Below are positions 1 through 12,478 of a stretch of DNA of 64,000 nucleotides, one piece after another (the stretch's first letter is position 1; each line of letters starts with the position of its first letter). The position numbers and the translations under genes are program-made. Origin of the DNA: Hymenopus coronatus (taxonomy: Eukaryota; Arthropoda; Insecta; Mantodea; Hymenopodidae). The DNA is taken from contig CM060886.1 in NCBI GenBank assembly GCA_030762935.1, positions 34,581,509-34,645,508 on the forward strand, read 5' to 3'. The notes beneath the pieces were generated by a model. The model did not search any database, was not told the DNA's origin, and saw nothing but the letters and a program-made list of their open reading frames with translations.

Positions 1-373
1 TGGCTTTAACTGTTTTGATTAAAATTTCGTATATTAAAGATATTTCCATGACAAAAGAAATGTATATCTTGAATTTTCTGGGAATAGCCTCTGAAGACTA
101 TTTTATTGTGGATGAATTTTACGGAATTTTGCATAACTGCTAAACCGTAAGAGATGGACAAAAACTCACACTACAAAACCTTTAGAGCACCTTAAAACAC
201 ACAATTTATCTTATATATATTTTTTTCGTGGAGTTAATCGTTTTTGAGATACTCGTTGTTTTTTGGATTTAGCTTTAAAAAACATACTTTTCTCATATAG
301 GATTTAACAATTCCAGTCCATACAAACAAAGGAACTTCAGCTACATAGCAACCAACTTTTGACTATCACTTTA
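1..373 (-). repeat. Rep-1 copy 1, part a (cut by window start)
   Basis: Member of the dispersed Rep-1 family described in the findings. It is interrupted at 374 by a hAT-like element and resumes at 1323. The palindrome end of the element lies before base 1. The short open frames seen in Rep-1 differ from copy to copy and occur on both strands, so I treat the family as non-coding. Confidence 0.9.
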
Positions 374-1314
374 GGTAATCTTGCATACCAGGTTACCCTG
401 TCATGGAGGACGCTGTCAATGCGCAATTCGGAATTCCAACATGCACATTTAAAAACCACTATGTTTATGCAACATTAGCACGTAGTTGGTACTGTTGCTC
501 AGTTTAATAAATAGGCCAAAAGAAAGTCAGTGGTATATAAAATATCTGCAATGTAATAAACAATCAAAACAAAAGTGCGAGAAATAATAACCTCGAAATC
601 GAAGGGAACATATAGCTATAGGAAGGGTAATAATAACAAATATAAGAGAAATGATTCATAATGTACGAAAAGGAAATGTTTAACTATAATAAATAGAATT
701 GCCCAAACTGACGAAACAAATAGCATAGCGATTTTAAATATATATTCTCTCTTCTGATGGCGCTGGCTCCGTTTATAATGCCAACCAAAAGCAGTAATAG
801 TTCTGATTTCCGCCTGTTTGTTTATTTTAAGGTTAAATCACCGCCAAGCAGTAAACAAATGCAACATAAAAGAATGCCTTATACACCTATCCATGAAACA
901 GAAAGGAAAGTGTCGTACAAGTAACCATAATCACCCGAAGTAGTAAACAAAGTTTATTTTCCCTTATACGCACATGATTTTCAACTCGCACATTCACACT
1001 TTATATGGATCTCGAGTATTACATGTAATTTGCAAGTCAATTGTTGCTTTTAGGGCCTAAAAATACGTGATTTATATAATTTCCAAAACTACATTTTCTT
1101 GCATCTTTAAATGTAATGCATTACAAAACATACCTCGCGCCACGCCAAATGACGTCACCGAAAGCTAAGTAACAACCTCTAAGGATTGAAAACTATTTGC
1201 TAAGGACCTTGGTGATTTCTTGGTGTTTTTTGGGGTTATGTTGTAAAGCGAGGTTGCCTGCCTGGCGTTGCGCGGTACCCGCCATGACAGGGTAACCTGT
1301 TGTGCAAGATTACC
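374..1314. mobile_element. 941-bp non-autonomous hAT-like DNA transposon
   Basis: The two ends are inverted repeats of about 33 bases: the left begins ggtaatcttgcataccagg and the reverse complement of the right begins ggtaatcttgcacaacagg. An 8-bp target duplication flanks it (tcacttta at 366-373, tcacctta at 1315-1322, one mismatch). Other Rep-1 copies show the uninterrupted target. Eight-base duplications are typical of hAT elements (also P elements). No transposase frame is visible inside, so it must have been moved by another element. Confidence 0.85.
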
Positions 1315-1487
1315 TCACCTTAACCTATGGTACTCCCTTATTTCACTTCTACTTACAAGGAAGCAAGTAATCAGACTATTTCTACTGCTTTTTTCTCGAT
1401 TAGTATGAAATAAATAGAAGCATAAGCTTTTAAACAATAATTTGTTGCAGATGTATAGAGAAAGTTATGTGAATGGAACACATCACA
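1315..1487 (-). repeat. Rep-1 copy 1, part b
   Basis: Continues part a after the hAT-like insertion and runs to the TCTGATGTG end of the family, here mutated to a form reading cacatcacattttt on the plus strand. Bases 1315-1322 are the duplicated target. Confidence 0.88.
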
Positions 1488-1589
1488 TTTTTATATATAG
1501 ATTAAACAAGAAGAAAATTGATAACAGGCAAAAACATATTACTTGTGGAGGAAAAGCTATTCGTATATTCCATCTCTGATAAAAAAAAA

Positions 1590-2430
1590 TATGATGTGTT
1601 ACATTAGCACGACTTTCTTAAACTGCTCTGCAAACTTCTTATAAAAGATTATTCTTCTTTCTACACAATGCTAATCGAGATAAACATTAACAGAATGTTC
1701 TTATTACTTACTTCCTTATAAGTAGAAGGGAACTAAAGGAATGCGCTATGCTAAGGTGATAGTCAAATGTTTTAAGCTATCGTTATGCGATTGTCTTCTT
1801 TGTTTGGCCAGGAGTAGAAAAAAAGAAAAATGGACACTTCCTGTCTGACAAAAATATAAGTCCTTTACGACTGAAATAACAAGGAATATTTCGAAAATGG
1901 TTACCTCCAAAAAAAAGCGTAAATTATATAAATTGTGTATTTTGACGAGATCTGCATATTTTGTGTATTATCTCGGCAAAATTCGGCAAAATTTATCCAG
2001 AATAAAGAGGTCCTCAGAGGATATTCCATGAACATTTGAGATATACATTTTATTTGGGATGTATCTTTAATATACGGCATTTTAATCAAAATCGTTAGAG
2101 CCATTTCTTAGAAAATCAACATTTTTCGAAAATTTCTCCATTTAAGGGGTATTTTGTGATGTGGGGACTTTCTTGAAAATCTTCGTGTCACATCCTTGGA
2201 AGATACCAAACCTAAATACCAAGTTTGGTGTTTAACGGTCTTTTTGTTTTTAAGCTATGCTGTTCACAGACATACGCACACACACAGACCTTTTTCTAGG
2301 AATGCTTTCTTCGAACCCGTAGGTATCCAAAACATATACTTCCGGTGAAATTTCGACATTGAATTTTTGGGTGGAATACAATACCTTCTGTATCCCTATG
2401 TACATTGTACATACGGGGCTAGAGAAAGTA
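1590..2430 (+). repeat. Rep-1 copy 2 (full length, diverged subfamily)
   Basis: Runs from atgatgtgtta to the palindrome-like end tgtacattgtacatac followed by agagaaagta. It shares diagnostic changes with the copy at 42035-42901, such as the segment around 1795-1835, so both belong to one older subfamily. Confidence 0.88.
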
Positions 2431-2862
2431 TAAAGGAACCTTACCATCAATGAAATGAAAAGATGAACTATATTGGTACTAACTGTTTCAACGTGTAATA
2501 GAGTGCTGAAGGTGTGTTTGCTAAAACTGTTGGCGTTCACTCTAACGGAAGAAAATGCTTCTTCATAATCGTCTTCAATAGTCCATACTCTTCAGGAACG
2601 TTTTCCGATGGCGCTAGCTCTGCTGCAGTTACTAAAATTAGCAAGGATTGCTGCATAACTAACAATATGGGAAAACATTTTCACACACAATTTAATCGGA
2701 ATTAATTTTGTCACAAAAATAGACAATGAGCTGACTTCCAAGTTCATCAATTCCAGCATCACAGGGCTGCGGAGAGGAACAGATGGACATGCCATTAACT
2801 TGTAGGATTCCGTCGAGCAAAGGAATTGCAGAAATATATTATATTTTTACTTGTTCTAGCAC
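2431..2862. other. Unassigned intronic sequence
   Basis: AT-rich sequence between a Rep-1 copy and the pentanucleotide satellite. Short open frames on both strands show no recognisable domain. Confidence 0.6.
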
Positions 2863-3435
2863 GTATTATATTATATTATATTATATTATATTATATTATA
2901 TTATATTATATTATATTATATTATATTATATTATATTATATTATATTATATTATATTATATTATATTATATTATATTATATTATATTATATTATATTATA
3001 TTATATTATATTATATTATATTATATTATATTATATTATATTATATTATATTATATTATATTATATTATATTATATTATATTATATTATATTATATTATA
3101 TTATATTATAGTATATTATATTATAGTATAGTATAGTATAGTATAGTATAGTATAGTATAGTATAGTATAGTATAGTATAGTATAGTATAGTATAGTATA
3201 GTATAGTATAGTATAGTATAGTATAGTATAGTATAGTATAGTATAGTATAGTATAGTATAGTATAGTATAGTATAGTATAGTATATTGTAATGTGCTGTC
3301 CTGTCCTGTCCTGTCCTGTCCTGTCCTCTACCCTACCCTACCCTACCCTACTCTACTCTACTCTACTCTACTCTACTATATTTTATTATATCTTATCATA
3401 TCTTATCATATCTTATCTTATCATATCATATATCA
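2863..3435. repeat. Compound pentanucleotide satellite
   Basis: About 250 bases of (ATTAT)n give way to about 175 bases of (AGTAT)n. Shorter blocks follow: (CTGTC)n from about 3297, (CCCTA)n from about 3330, (CTCTA)n from about 3350, and degenerate TCTTA/TCATA. The five-base period is kept while the unit changes. The long open frames over it are an artefact of the repeat. Confidence 0.97.
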
Positions 3436-3649
3436 GATAGCATATGTCATATTATATTACACACTAGAGGACCCGACAGATATCCCGTTCAAAAGCTTTA
3501 AATCCGAAAATTATAAAATGTTTCAATAGATTGTGATTATTTGGACTGTTTTGATGAAAATGTATGTAAAAATCATTAAAATACTAACGAATGTGCGAAA
3601 AAGTAACAAACTAAAAGTTCACCTCCACATACGTATGTGCAATATACAT

Positions 3650-4038
3650 AATAGATAGAGAAGGTATTTTATTCCACCCAAATATTCAATACCGAGATTT
3701 CACCAGAATCAAAAGAAAACATTAAAAAGCATGTCAGCGCGCGCGTTTGTCTGTCTGCGGGCAGCATAGTTCAAAAACGAGAATACCAAACTTGGTATTT
3801 AAAGGTGGTATCTTCCAAGGATGCGACACGAAGATTTTTTAAAAATACCTCCACCCTCATGGAAATTTTTCGAAAATTTGGATTTTCTCAAAAGTGACTC
3901 TTAATGATTTTATTAAAATGCCATATGTTTAAGATATTTTCATAATGAACGAAGTGCGTATCTTGAATTTTCTGAGAATATCCTCTGAAGAACTCTTCCT
4001 CCTGGGAAACTTTTGCATAACTCGTACACCTTAAGAGA
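3650..4038 (-). repeat. Rep-1 copy 3, part a
   Basis: Palindrome-end half of a diverged copy. It contains the conserved ataccaaacttggtattta segment near 3784. A SINE insertion follows. Confidence 0.85.
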
Positions 4039-4360
4039 AGTACTTTGTAGCCGAGTGGATAAAGGCAATGGTTAGAAAGTAGATGATCTGGGTTCGAATC
4101 CTGTGAGCTTTTTTTGCCGGTCCCCATGGCCGCGCTCGCTAAAGCGTCTCGCTTTGGTGCTTCGTGGGCAGGGGATCGTGGGTTCGAGTCCCGCCTTGGG
4201 CATGGATGTTATATGTTTGTGCAATGTGTATGTGTTTGTAAAAGAAACAGTAAAACCAGTAATCAGTAAAACCTACGGGGGGAAATGTAAATAGGGATAC
4301 AGTACCGGAGTCCTGATCAGACTCCGTTACTGTTTTTAAAAAGAAAAAAAAAAAAAAAGA
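4039..4360 (+). mobile_element. tRNA-derived SINE(s), family S-A
   Basis: A first tRNA-like stretch (A-box tagccgagtgg near 4048, B-box ggttcgaatcc near 4091) ends in a T-run. A second begins gccggtccccatgg at 4116 with B-box ggttcgagtccc near 4182, then a unique body and an A-rich tail ending about 4359. Rep-1 sequence is split by it at aagaga. A second copy of the gccggtcccc part lies at 45221-45454. Confidence 0.85.
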
Positions 4361-4764
4361 GAGATGGACAAAAGCTTAGCTCTCATTAAAACACACAATT
4401 TATGACATATACATTCTTGTAGAGTTCACCGTTTCCAATATATTCCTCTGTATTGGTTTCAATTTTAAACTACTTAAACTTTTCCCAAGCGGTACATCAA
4501 CTTTCGTTTCATATCTTTTGTTTTACTCCTGGGTATACAAAAGAAACCCGAATTTCAATTGTTTCACATATGGATAGCATTTATAACATTTGACCGTCGC
4601 GTTGCTTAGTGCATTCCTTTATGTTCCATCTACTTACGGAAAGTAAGCAACAAAACCATTTTTGCTAATGCTTATCTATGACATAGATAAAAGCATAATC
4701 TTTTGTTAGGAAAGTTTGTGGAACAACTAGAGAAAGTCATGTAAATGGAGTACTTCAGATTTTT
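4361..4764 (-). repeat. Rep-1 copy 3, part b
   Basis: Resumes the copy after the SINE and ends in the mutated terminal motif near tacttcagattttt. Confidence 0.85.
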
Positions 4765-5417
4765 GAAACATATAAATGAAGTTTAAGAGTTGTATTAAGT
4801 CTGGCTCAAGTTAATATGAATAAAAGAAGCAAAAATCTTCTGCTTGTTTACCATAATTCAGAGACACAATATTTTACATCAACCGAGAACTTTAAGATTG
4901 ACGTTGAGAACGTCACGTGACCGTAACACATCAAAGTTTTATTGTGTTCTGGTGTGCAAGGCATGGATACTTGTAGTGAGATGCATCCGTTTGTTGCTAC
5001 TGCGCAAAAAGAAAGCAGTGTTTGTTTGTCCTGACTCGGTGCACCAGTGCCATTTAGTGAGCTCACGGTGTGCATGACCTTTCAGGATAATGACTGCAAC
5101 GTCTTCAGCATAGTGACCCTACTTGGCGTTCAGGCACGCGGAACATTTTAATGTTCTGAGCGAGACGAAAGATAATGAAGTTGTACAAGTTACATCATCT
5201 TGTATAATTCTCTTGCCCATCTGTTCTCAGGTCTTAGCACGCGTTTCGAAATGCCGCTCTACAAGAAGTTGCATTTTAGAAAATTTGAAGTTGACAGTTG
5301 GTTGTCCTCTGTTCACCAATTTTCAGTCTGTCTTATGCAAAACCGTTTTCGTAAACATAGAAATTGTAAAGTTAGTATAAAAATGTATTAATATAACAAT
5401 ACATTTGAGAAGAACAA
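4765..5417. other. Unassigned intronic sequence
   Basis: No recognisable gene or repeat. Overlapping short frames on both strands have no domain I know. Confidence 0.5.
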
Positions 5418-5978
5418 TTGAAACCAATAACAAGGAATATCTCGGAAACGGTTACCTCCACAACAAAAACGTAAAGAACACACAATTTTTGTGTAATAAG
5501 CTTTTGACTATCTCTTACGGTTTAGCAGTTAAACAAAATTTGGTAAAAATCATCCAGGATAAAGAGGACTTCAGAGGCTATTACCAAAAAAGTCAAGATA
5601 TTTATTTTATTTGAGATGTAAACATATTAATATACGGGATTTTAATCAAAATCGTTAGAGCCATTTTTGAGAAAATCAAAAATTTCGAATATTTTTCCAT
5701 GTAAAGAGTAGTTTGTGGTGGGGGGATTTTCTTCAAACTCTTCGTGTCCCATCCTTAGAAGATACTAAACCTAAATACCAATTTTGTTATTTAAATGTCT
5801 TTTCGTTTTTGAGCTGTTGTCCACAGACACACACGGACCTTTTTCTAAAAATATTTTTTCGGACTCAGGGGACCCCAAAACATATATTGCCGGTGAATTC
5901 TCGATATCGAATTTTTGGTTGGAATACAATATCTCATCTATGCACTATGTACATAGCACATGCGGGCTAGAGAAAGTA
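5418..5978 (+). repeat. Rep-1 copy 4 (5'-truncated)
   Basis: Lacks the TCTGATGTG half and keeps the palindrome end (atgcactatgtacatagcac near 5940) and terminal agagaaagta. The internal CA tract is reduced to a few units. Confidence 0.88.
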
Positions 5979-7345
5979 AAAATGTTATAAGCCCCAATAA
6001 TGTCAATGTAGCATTCTGAATAAACTAAATGTATTATTTGCATTATTATTGTTATTAGTAGTACTACTGCTTCAGAGAGCGCAAATTGGATTGATGGCTT
6101 CAAAAATCTTTCTGGAGCATGTTGCGCACCGATTACTCATATTAGGAATTTAATAGCGTTGGGTTTAACCTCTCCAGAACCAACCGGATGCTGGAGGCAA
6201 CTCAGAGACTAGGTTTAACGAGTACCCTCACAAAGAATGTCTTCTGCGACCAGTTTTTTTTTTCTTCTTTCTTTCTTTTAGAGAATGCGTTCATGGTTAT
6301 CAACTTGTAGACGATAGTTTTTTACTCTGAGCACAATATTTACGATGAATGTTTATATTATCCATGTTACATCCGCTAATAGCCAACATTATTGCTGGAT
6401 TAAAGCGTTCTATTCCTTTCTTGCGTATGGTAATAAACTTCAGAACTAAAAGGCATGACAGCAGCATTCCTTTCTCTAGTCTCTTGTGATTACGTTTGAT
6501 TAGCGTAGAATGTTATTATAAGAAGCCGCCGACAGGCAGAGCTGGTGGCAGTTCTAGCATCTCTTCAACATAACCTATATTTCTTTTACTATGTACAATA
6601 CTCGTGCCGAGAAATATTCACCACCTGTCTCCTTTGAGTAATGAATCTCAATATCGGTCAATATATTAATCAATCAATCACTTAAATAGTTCTCTGCCGA
6701 GAGGAAATTCTTTCACCCAGCATGTTCCTTTCTTCCTTCTTCTTCGTCTCACAAAAAAATGAAATGCTGTTCTATTTATGGACGCTCTTTAAGGGTACAA
6801 GGTAGTGTGGTTGTAAGGCTTTAACAATTTGTCAAAACTAGTCAGAAAGAACTTAATGAATTCTCATGAAAATTTTGTGGAATATACAATAACAGTTTTT
6901 ATTTCTCCCGGTGAAAACTTCATGCTTTTATTTGCAAAACTTTATTTTTAAAAAATTATAATGTTGGGGAAAAAAAAGAAAATTTACATAAAAAAGCATG
7001 GGTGACTTCTTGTACATCTTATTCAGAAACCTTTCAAAGCAGAATATTCAAAATGTTTAAACATGTACAGAATACACTTATCTATTCTAACTGCCAGAAT
7101 CAGAAGTATATGGCTCAAGATAATTATTTTAAAAAATGCCACATTTGTAGAAAAAAAAAGTAGATTAATATATCTCAATTTTCACTTGGTTAAAAATGTA
7201 TAATTTCCATAATTTGTAAAGTAGGTTATGAATCAGGCAGTCAGAAGTCAATAATGTGTGTTAGATAAGTGTAGAAAATGTCAACATTCTAGCATCAATG
7301 GTTTCTGAGTAAAAGGTACATGTGTATCAGAAAATGTAATATCGA
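5979..7345. other. Unassigned AT-rich intron with a SINE tail fragment
   Basis: Mostly unrecognised. At about 6758-6794 the minus strand of an S-B SINE tail is present (tatttatggacgctctttaa). Confidence 0.5.
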
Positions 7346-8042
7346 GATGATAACTCAAGAACGAAAAGTCGGTAAAGTACCAAACATGTATTTAAGTTTA
7401 GTATCTTCCAGGGATGCAACATGAAGATTTTGAGAAAAATATCCCCACTCCAAAGTATCCTTTACATGAAAAAAAAAATTCGAAAAATTTAATTTTCTCA
7501 AAATGGCGCTAAATATTTTTATTAAAATACCGTATATTAAATATATTTATATTGCAAATAAAATATACATCTTGAATTTTATGGGGGTGTCATCTAAAGA
7601 TCTCTTCATTCTGTATGAATTTTGCTGAAGTTTGCGTAACTGGTAAACCGTAAGAAAAAGATAAAAACTTACTACACGAAAAATGTAGATCACATTAAAA
7701 CACACAATTTGTTATATACGTTTTTTTCGTACAGTTGACCATTTTTGAGACATTCCTTGTTATTAGTTTAATTTATAAAATACTTAAAAACGTTTCACAT
7801 GTAGGAATTTGTCAACTCCTGGCAATACAAAGAAACTATTTTAACCACACGGCAACCAGCTTTGAAAAGATTTGACTATCCTTTTAGCTAGCGTATTCCA
7901 TTATTTCCCTTCTTCTTACAAGAAAGCATTTCTGCTAATGTGTATCTCGATTAGCATGAAGTAGATAGAAGAATAAGCTTTTCAACAATAATTTGTTACA
8001 GAGATGTAGTGAAAATCATGTGAATGGAACACATCACATGTT
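7346..8042 (-). repeat. Rep-1 copy 5 (palindrome end missing)
   Basis: Starts inside the element near gataactcaagaacgaaaag and runs to the aacacatcacatg end. Confidence 0.88.
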
Positions 8043-11000
8043 TTTTATTTTAATTCAAAAAGTCACCATACTATAAAGCACATATGTGCAACGTTTGGTA
8101 CTCCTAGGGCGGATGTAACACATGTTTTGGTCGCCATTTTAAATCATCATTTTAGTTAAAGGACTCTTTATCACATTTTAAAGTCATTTTGCTCAGTTGC
8201 AATTTCTCCCAGAAAAGTTACAACAGAAAATTGTTCAAAAAGCACTACAGAATGTGTGTAATAAAGTGTTGGGTTGGATTTTATATTGACCATAGATTAG
8301 TTTTAAAAATTAATTAGTATACTCCTGTGCTGCTTTTGTAGCTTTTTTATTTTCTGACAAAACATTTAAAAAAAACTATCCACCATAGGAAAACTTCAGC
8401 CAGACAATTTCTTATAAAGGTATTAAAGAATGTAATTTAAATAATTATGCTTGTAGCTCATTATCTATAGAACAAAATGGATGTTTATTTTAGCTATCTA
8501 ATTAAATAGAATAAGATAATTCAGTATCCACAATGAAAAGACATTTGAATGAAACTTGGTATGAACACCTCTTTTGTTACCAATAATATGTGTAAAAGAT
8601 TAAATCTCTAGCTTTAATACTTTACAAAATCATTTTTATCACTTCGGTGTCTCCATTAACCATAGTTTTTGTTTTTGTTTTTTTTTTTTTTTTGTTTTCG
8701 TTTACCTTTATCCTACACTCCTCCGAGTTGACATGTCCTTCCTTATGATCTTTTCCCTTCTCTGCTAGGAGAGCCATAACCTTAAATCTTAAACGTGTTA
8801 TTCTTCATTTTATAATACATATAATTTAAATAATTCATCTAATTCTACAAGGTGAGCAGCGTGCTGATGAGCAGAATGTAATAAAGAAAATCCCTTTTCT
8901 GTCTCAACCTCTACTGCAGTCTAACATAGTTAATGAATTTTTCCTATCTGAAGCCCAACGTAGGGATATCAATTGAGTAAAACTTTTTCCGAATGAGATA
9001 TCAAATATGCCATATATGAGACCTATGACTACGTGTCTAATCAATTGATGGGTTGATCTACCTTGTCTGCATTGTTAAAGCTCTGAACCACGATCGCGAA
9101 TACTGCTTTGCGCTGCCGCCAAGACTATTGGAGATATGAACAATTGCGAAGAGGCATCGGTTCAAACTTTATATAGCCTCCTGGATTTTGCAGGTCACCC
9201 AATAACATGTAGAATAAGTAAATAAACGCTTTGTATGCGTCTTCCAGCAGCTCTGGAAATTTTCTTGATAGCAGATTAACAGAATCCACCTCTTTTAAGA
9301 ATGTTCCCCTTTGTTGAAGAGGGAGCTGCCGGGGTCGAGGGGTCAATTGTTAGAGTGTCTTTGGAAGGTGCAGTTGGATCAGAAAGAGACAGCCGATGTA
9401 GTCGACAACTGAGTGAAATTGAGTACAGCTGATTCCTTCGATATTGGAGCGTTGTTGTCCTGTGAATTTGACATATCAACTGTATCCTGGTAAACTATTC
9501 TCCGTTGTTCTTAAGAGGTGCTGACCCCTTCTACATAATTGTATAACAAAGTGTTACATAACAATAAAATATTTTTCTAGAAAAGTTGTTTACAGCGAGT
9601 GTTCTGAAAATAAAAGTTTATTACAACTTTTAAAATTCGTGTCACAAATAATAATTGTTATATCACATTGGCCTGTGTTTGCTAAGGTATTAAACTTGTA
9701 TCAGGTTTGAAAAATTAATCTCTGTATTTAACAATACTTATTTTGAAAGAAAAAGAAAACGTTATTTATATTTTTTTTTATCTCTCATAGTTCATGTTTG
9801 TAGAAGATACATAAAGCTGAATAATCAGCCCAAACAAACAAGTGGAGGAAAAAAACACGTAGTCTTAACTTTTTAATGAATAATACAACACATACGATCA
9901 TGGACATTACTGCATCAGCTTGAAAATTGGACATCTGCAGTTCATACCTTTTCATACCATATGTAGCACAGTTCCTCAGTTTGTTCAGAAAGAAAGAGTT
10001 AAACAGTACTTCCAGGTGTTAATTACAAATGCACTTGTGTGTAGATACGAAATCAATTATGCGGATTAATTGGAAGATCCAGAAAATCGATATGTAAATA
10101 ACTTAGAAGGTTATTATACTTCAAATCAGCAACAATGAGTGCGCTCGCAATGGGCAGGTTCATCCCACTGTACCTATAATGATTATCAAACAGCAAACTG
10201 GCATGTAGCAGCATTGACGGTTTGCAACATTAGTTATGCCTGCATTGAAAATTTATCTTCAAAACAGTTGCACAAAAACGAAAGATGTCTGCTGCATCCC
10301 CAACACTGTCATAATTCTCTCGCTTTCAAATGTCTGACAGATTGCATAAATACGTGTATTGCAAGGTTAACTGTGTCAAAGTCCGAAGAGTAAATGTAAG
10401 TGCCATCATTTGTTGTAACCGGTCAGCTATGAACCACCAATGATAGGAGAAAAGATTGAGCCAAAATCTCTATTATTTTCAGTTTCAGAAAAGATATACT
10501 TTTGGGGGGTTAAGCGGATTTTAAGGCATTTAAACAGCATTTAAATGCTGGCCTGAATTCCTTTAAGCTGTTGTGTAATGGTCATTTGTACAATATTTGT
10601 ATCTTTAAATTCAGGTTTCTCAAAACAACATTTTTGAATACTTATATACCTTTATCTCAGAAAGTATAAGCGATAGAGCTGAAAATTTCAGTGAATACAA
10701 CACATAATTGAACTTTCTGAACCACAAACATATTGTTATAATATATATTAGTGATATTAAAAAAGCAATAACCTTGCAAATGTTCCACATTTTTACTTTT
10801 TTGACCATGTAAATAATTACTTTTTCAATTTCTAGTAAAATGACATATAACTAGATCATGGAGGCTCAGAAGATAGCCGATTATATAGCTGTTTGTACTA
10901 AAACAAGTATGCAAATGTGGGATTCTATATGGCAAGTAACATCAGCAAAAAGGGTATAAATTCACGTTTTAAGAGCACATTTTATTATTTTTCTACTGAC

Positions 11001-11243
11001 TGAAATAGTTTCTACAGACTCAAACGCATAACTTATCAATAGAAACAACCATTTGGAATAATTTTCGTGAATAAGGGCAGTAAGAAAAACTCAAAATATC
11101 TGGCACATGATTCCTAGTCACCGGCAGTCGGTTTTGGAATGTGTTTGTGTGAACTTGCTTGCTATTTGATAGTATAACTTTATAACCAATTCCATTGCGC
11201 AGACACATTAGAGATTCAGTACTTTATTTTTCATTATCTCAAA
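8043..11243. other. Unassigned AT-rich intron
   Basis: About 3.2 kb with no gene or repeat family I recognise. A poly-T tract lies near 8678-8695 and a 14-base palindrome, cagcatttaaatgctg, near 10538. Confidence 0.5.
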
Positions 11244-11719
11244 AAAGGAAAAGTAATCAATAGCGAATATTATACGGACTTGTTACAGCGTTTGTGTGAT
11301 GAAATCGAGCAAAAACGGCCGCATTTAGCGAAAAAGAAAGGTTTGTTTCATCAAGACAATGTACCACTTCACACGTCCATTATTGCCATGGCCATAATCA
11401 ATAAGTTAAGGTTCGAATTGCTCTCTCATACACTCTATTCGTCAGATTTAGTTCCCTCTAATTATTTTCTGTTTCCAAACTTGAAGAAATGGCTTGGCGG
11501 TAGAAGATTTGTCAACAATGAAGAGGTGGAGTCTGCAGCTGATGGCTATTTTGCAGACCTCGATAATTCTCATTATAAACAAGGTATCGAAGCTATCGAA
11601 CATCGCTGGGAAAAGTGTATCGAGCTGAAAGAAGACTATGTGGAGAAATAAAGATGTTTCTTCCCCAACATTTTTGAGCTTTCTCTGTTAGGTCGGATAC
11701 TTCTGGGACAGCCATCGTA
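11244..11719 (+). pseudogene. mariner-type transposase relic (C-terminal part)
   Basis: The frame encodes KGKVINSEYYTDLLQRLCDE, then LFHQDNVPLHTS and YSSDLVPSNYFLFPNL, ending at EDYVEK near 11651. This is the C-terminal half of a Tc1/mariner (DD34D) transposase, which cuts and pastes DNA at TA sites. The second catalytic Asp (HQDN) is kept, but the third (normally in PSDY) is Asn. The 3' terminal repeat ends about 11719 at gccatcgta, near the consensus tacgaggg end. The 5' half is missing, so the copy is dead. Confidence 0.9.
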
Positions 11720-12106
11720 GGTTGTCCTTAGGATAAAAGCGTTCATCTCTTAAACAATTTTGAGACATATTTGCATTTGGGTAGTAAAACAAAAAACATA
11801 ATAGTTTTGCGACTAAGCGTGCAATTTGATATCAACAACATTCTGGCTTCTGAAATCAGTTTGATTCCAGGCCCGGAGAGAAATTTTTCTGTAATTAGAA
11901 TGTTTCCTTGCCCTTGCAGAGTCTGGACATATGCAGTTGTAGTGAACATGAGTGCGTTTTAAATTGGAATTGATTGAAACCCGACATTAAAGGAACATGC
12001 ATCAGCGAGCTATTTCACAGTCCGAAGCCCCTATAGAATTTAAAAGGGACTATAAAATTAAACAATAAAATAATTAGGTTGTATTACCTAATTTTTGCTT
12101 TTTCTA
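11720..12106. other. Unassigned intronic sequence
   Basis: Nothing recognised between the mariner relic and a Rep-1 fragment. Confidence 0.5.
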
Positions 12107-12310
12107 AGCATGCATGTACATACAGCACCCAAACATTAAACGTACGGATTTCACTGGAAATATGTTTTGAGGTCCCCGAGTCCAAAAAAACGTTTTTAGG
12201 AAAAGGTACGTGTGCGTGTGTTTGTGGACAATACAGCTAAGAAAGAAAAGATCATTAAATACCAAATTTAGTACCTATTTAGGTTTAGTATCTTCCGAGG
12301 ATGCTAACCG
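12107..12310 (-). repeat. Rep-1 fragment 6a
   Basis: Palindrome-end fragment that stops near the ataccaaa segment. It abuts 6b in the opposite orientation. Confidence 0.8.
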
Positions 12311-12478
12311 AACTTTCGTTTTTGATCCATCCTGTTCACGCGGACCTTTTTCTAAAAATGTCCCTATTTGGATACAGGGATATTAAATGTGTATTTCAAG
12401 AAAAATCTTGGTATTAATTTTGGGTGGAATGCAATACCTTATCTACCTGTGTATTATGATGTACGAAGTAGAAAAGGT
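12311..12478 (+). repeat. Rep-1 fragment 6b
   Basis: The same end of the element in reverse order, forming an inverted pair with 6a. Confidence 0.8.

Noticed and set aside
2783..3136. Long open frames over the pentanucleotide satellite
   Set aside because: A pentanucleotide unit without stops is open by arithmetic; the protein would be only a Tyr-Ile-Leu repeat.
3330..3350. CCCTA repeats as an internal telomere-like tract
   Set aside because: The insect telomere unit is TTAGG (CCTAA). This block is a short member of a drifting pentamer series.
9125..9479. Overlapping minus-strand frames of 67-73 codons
   Set aside because: No homology, no splice context and no partner frame; length is within chance for this region.
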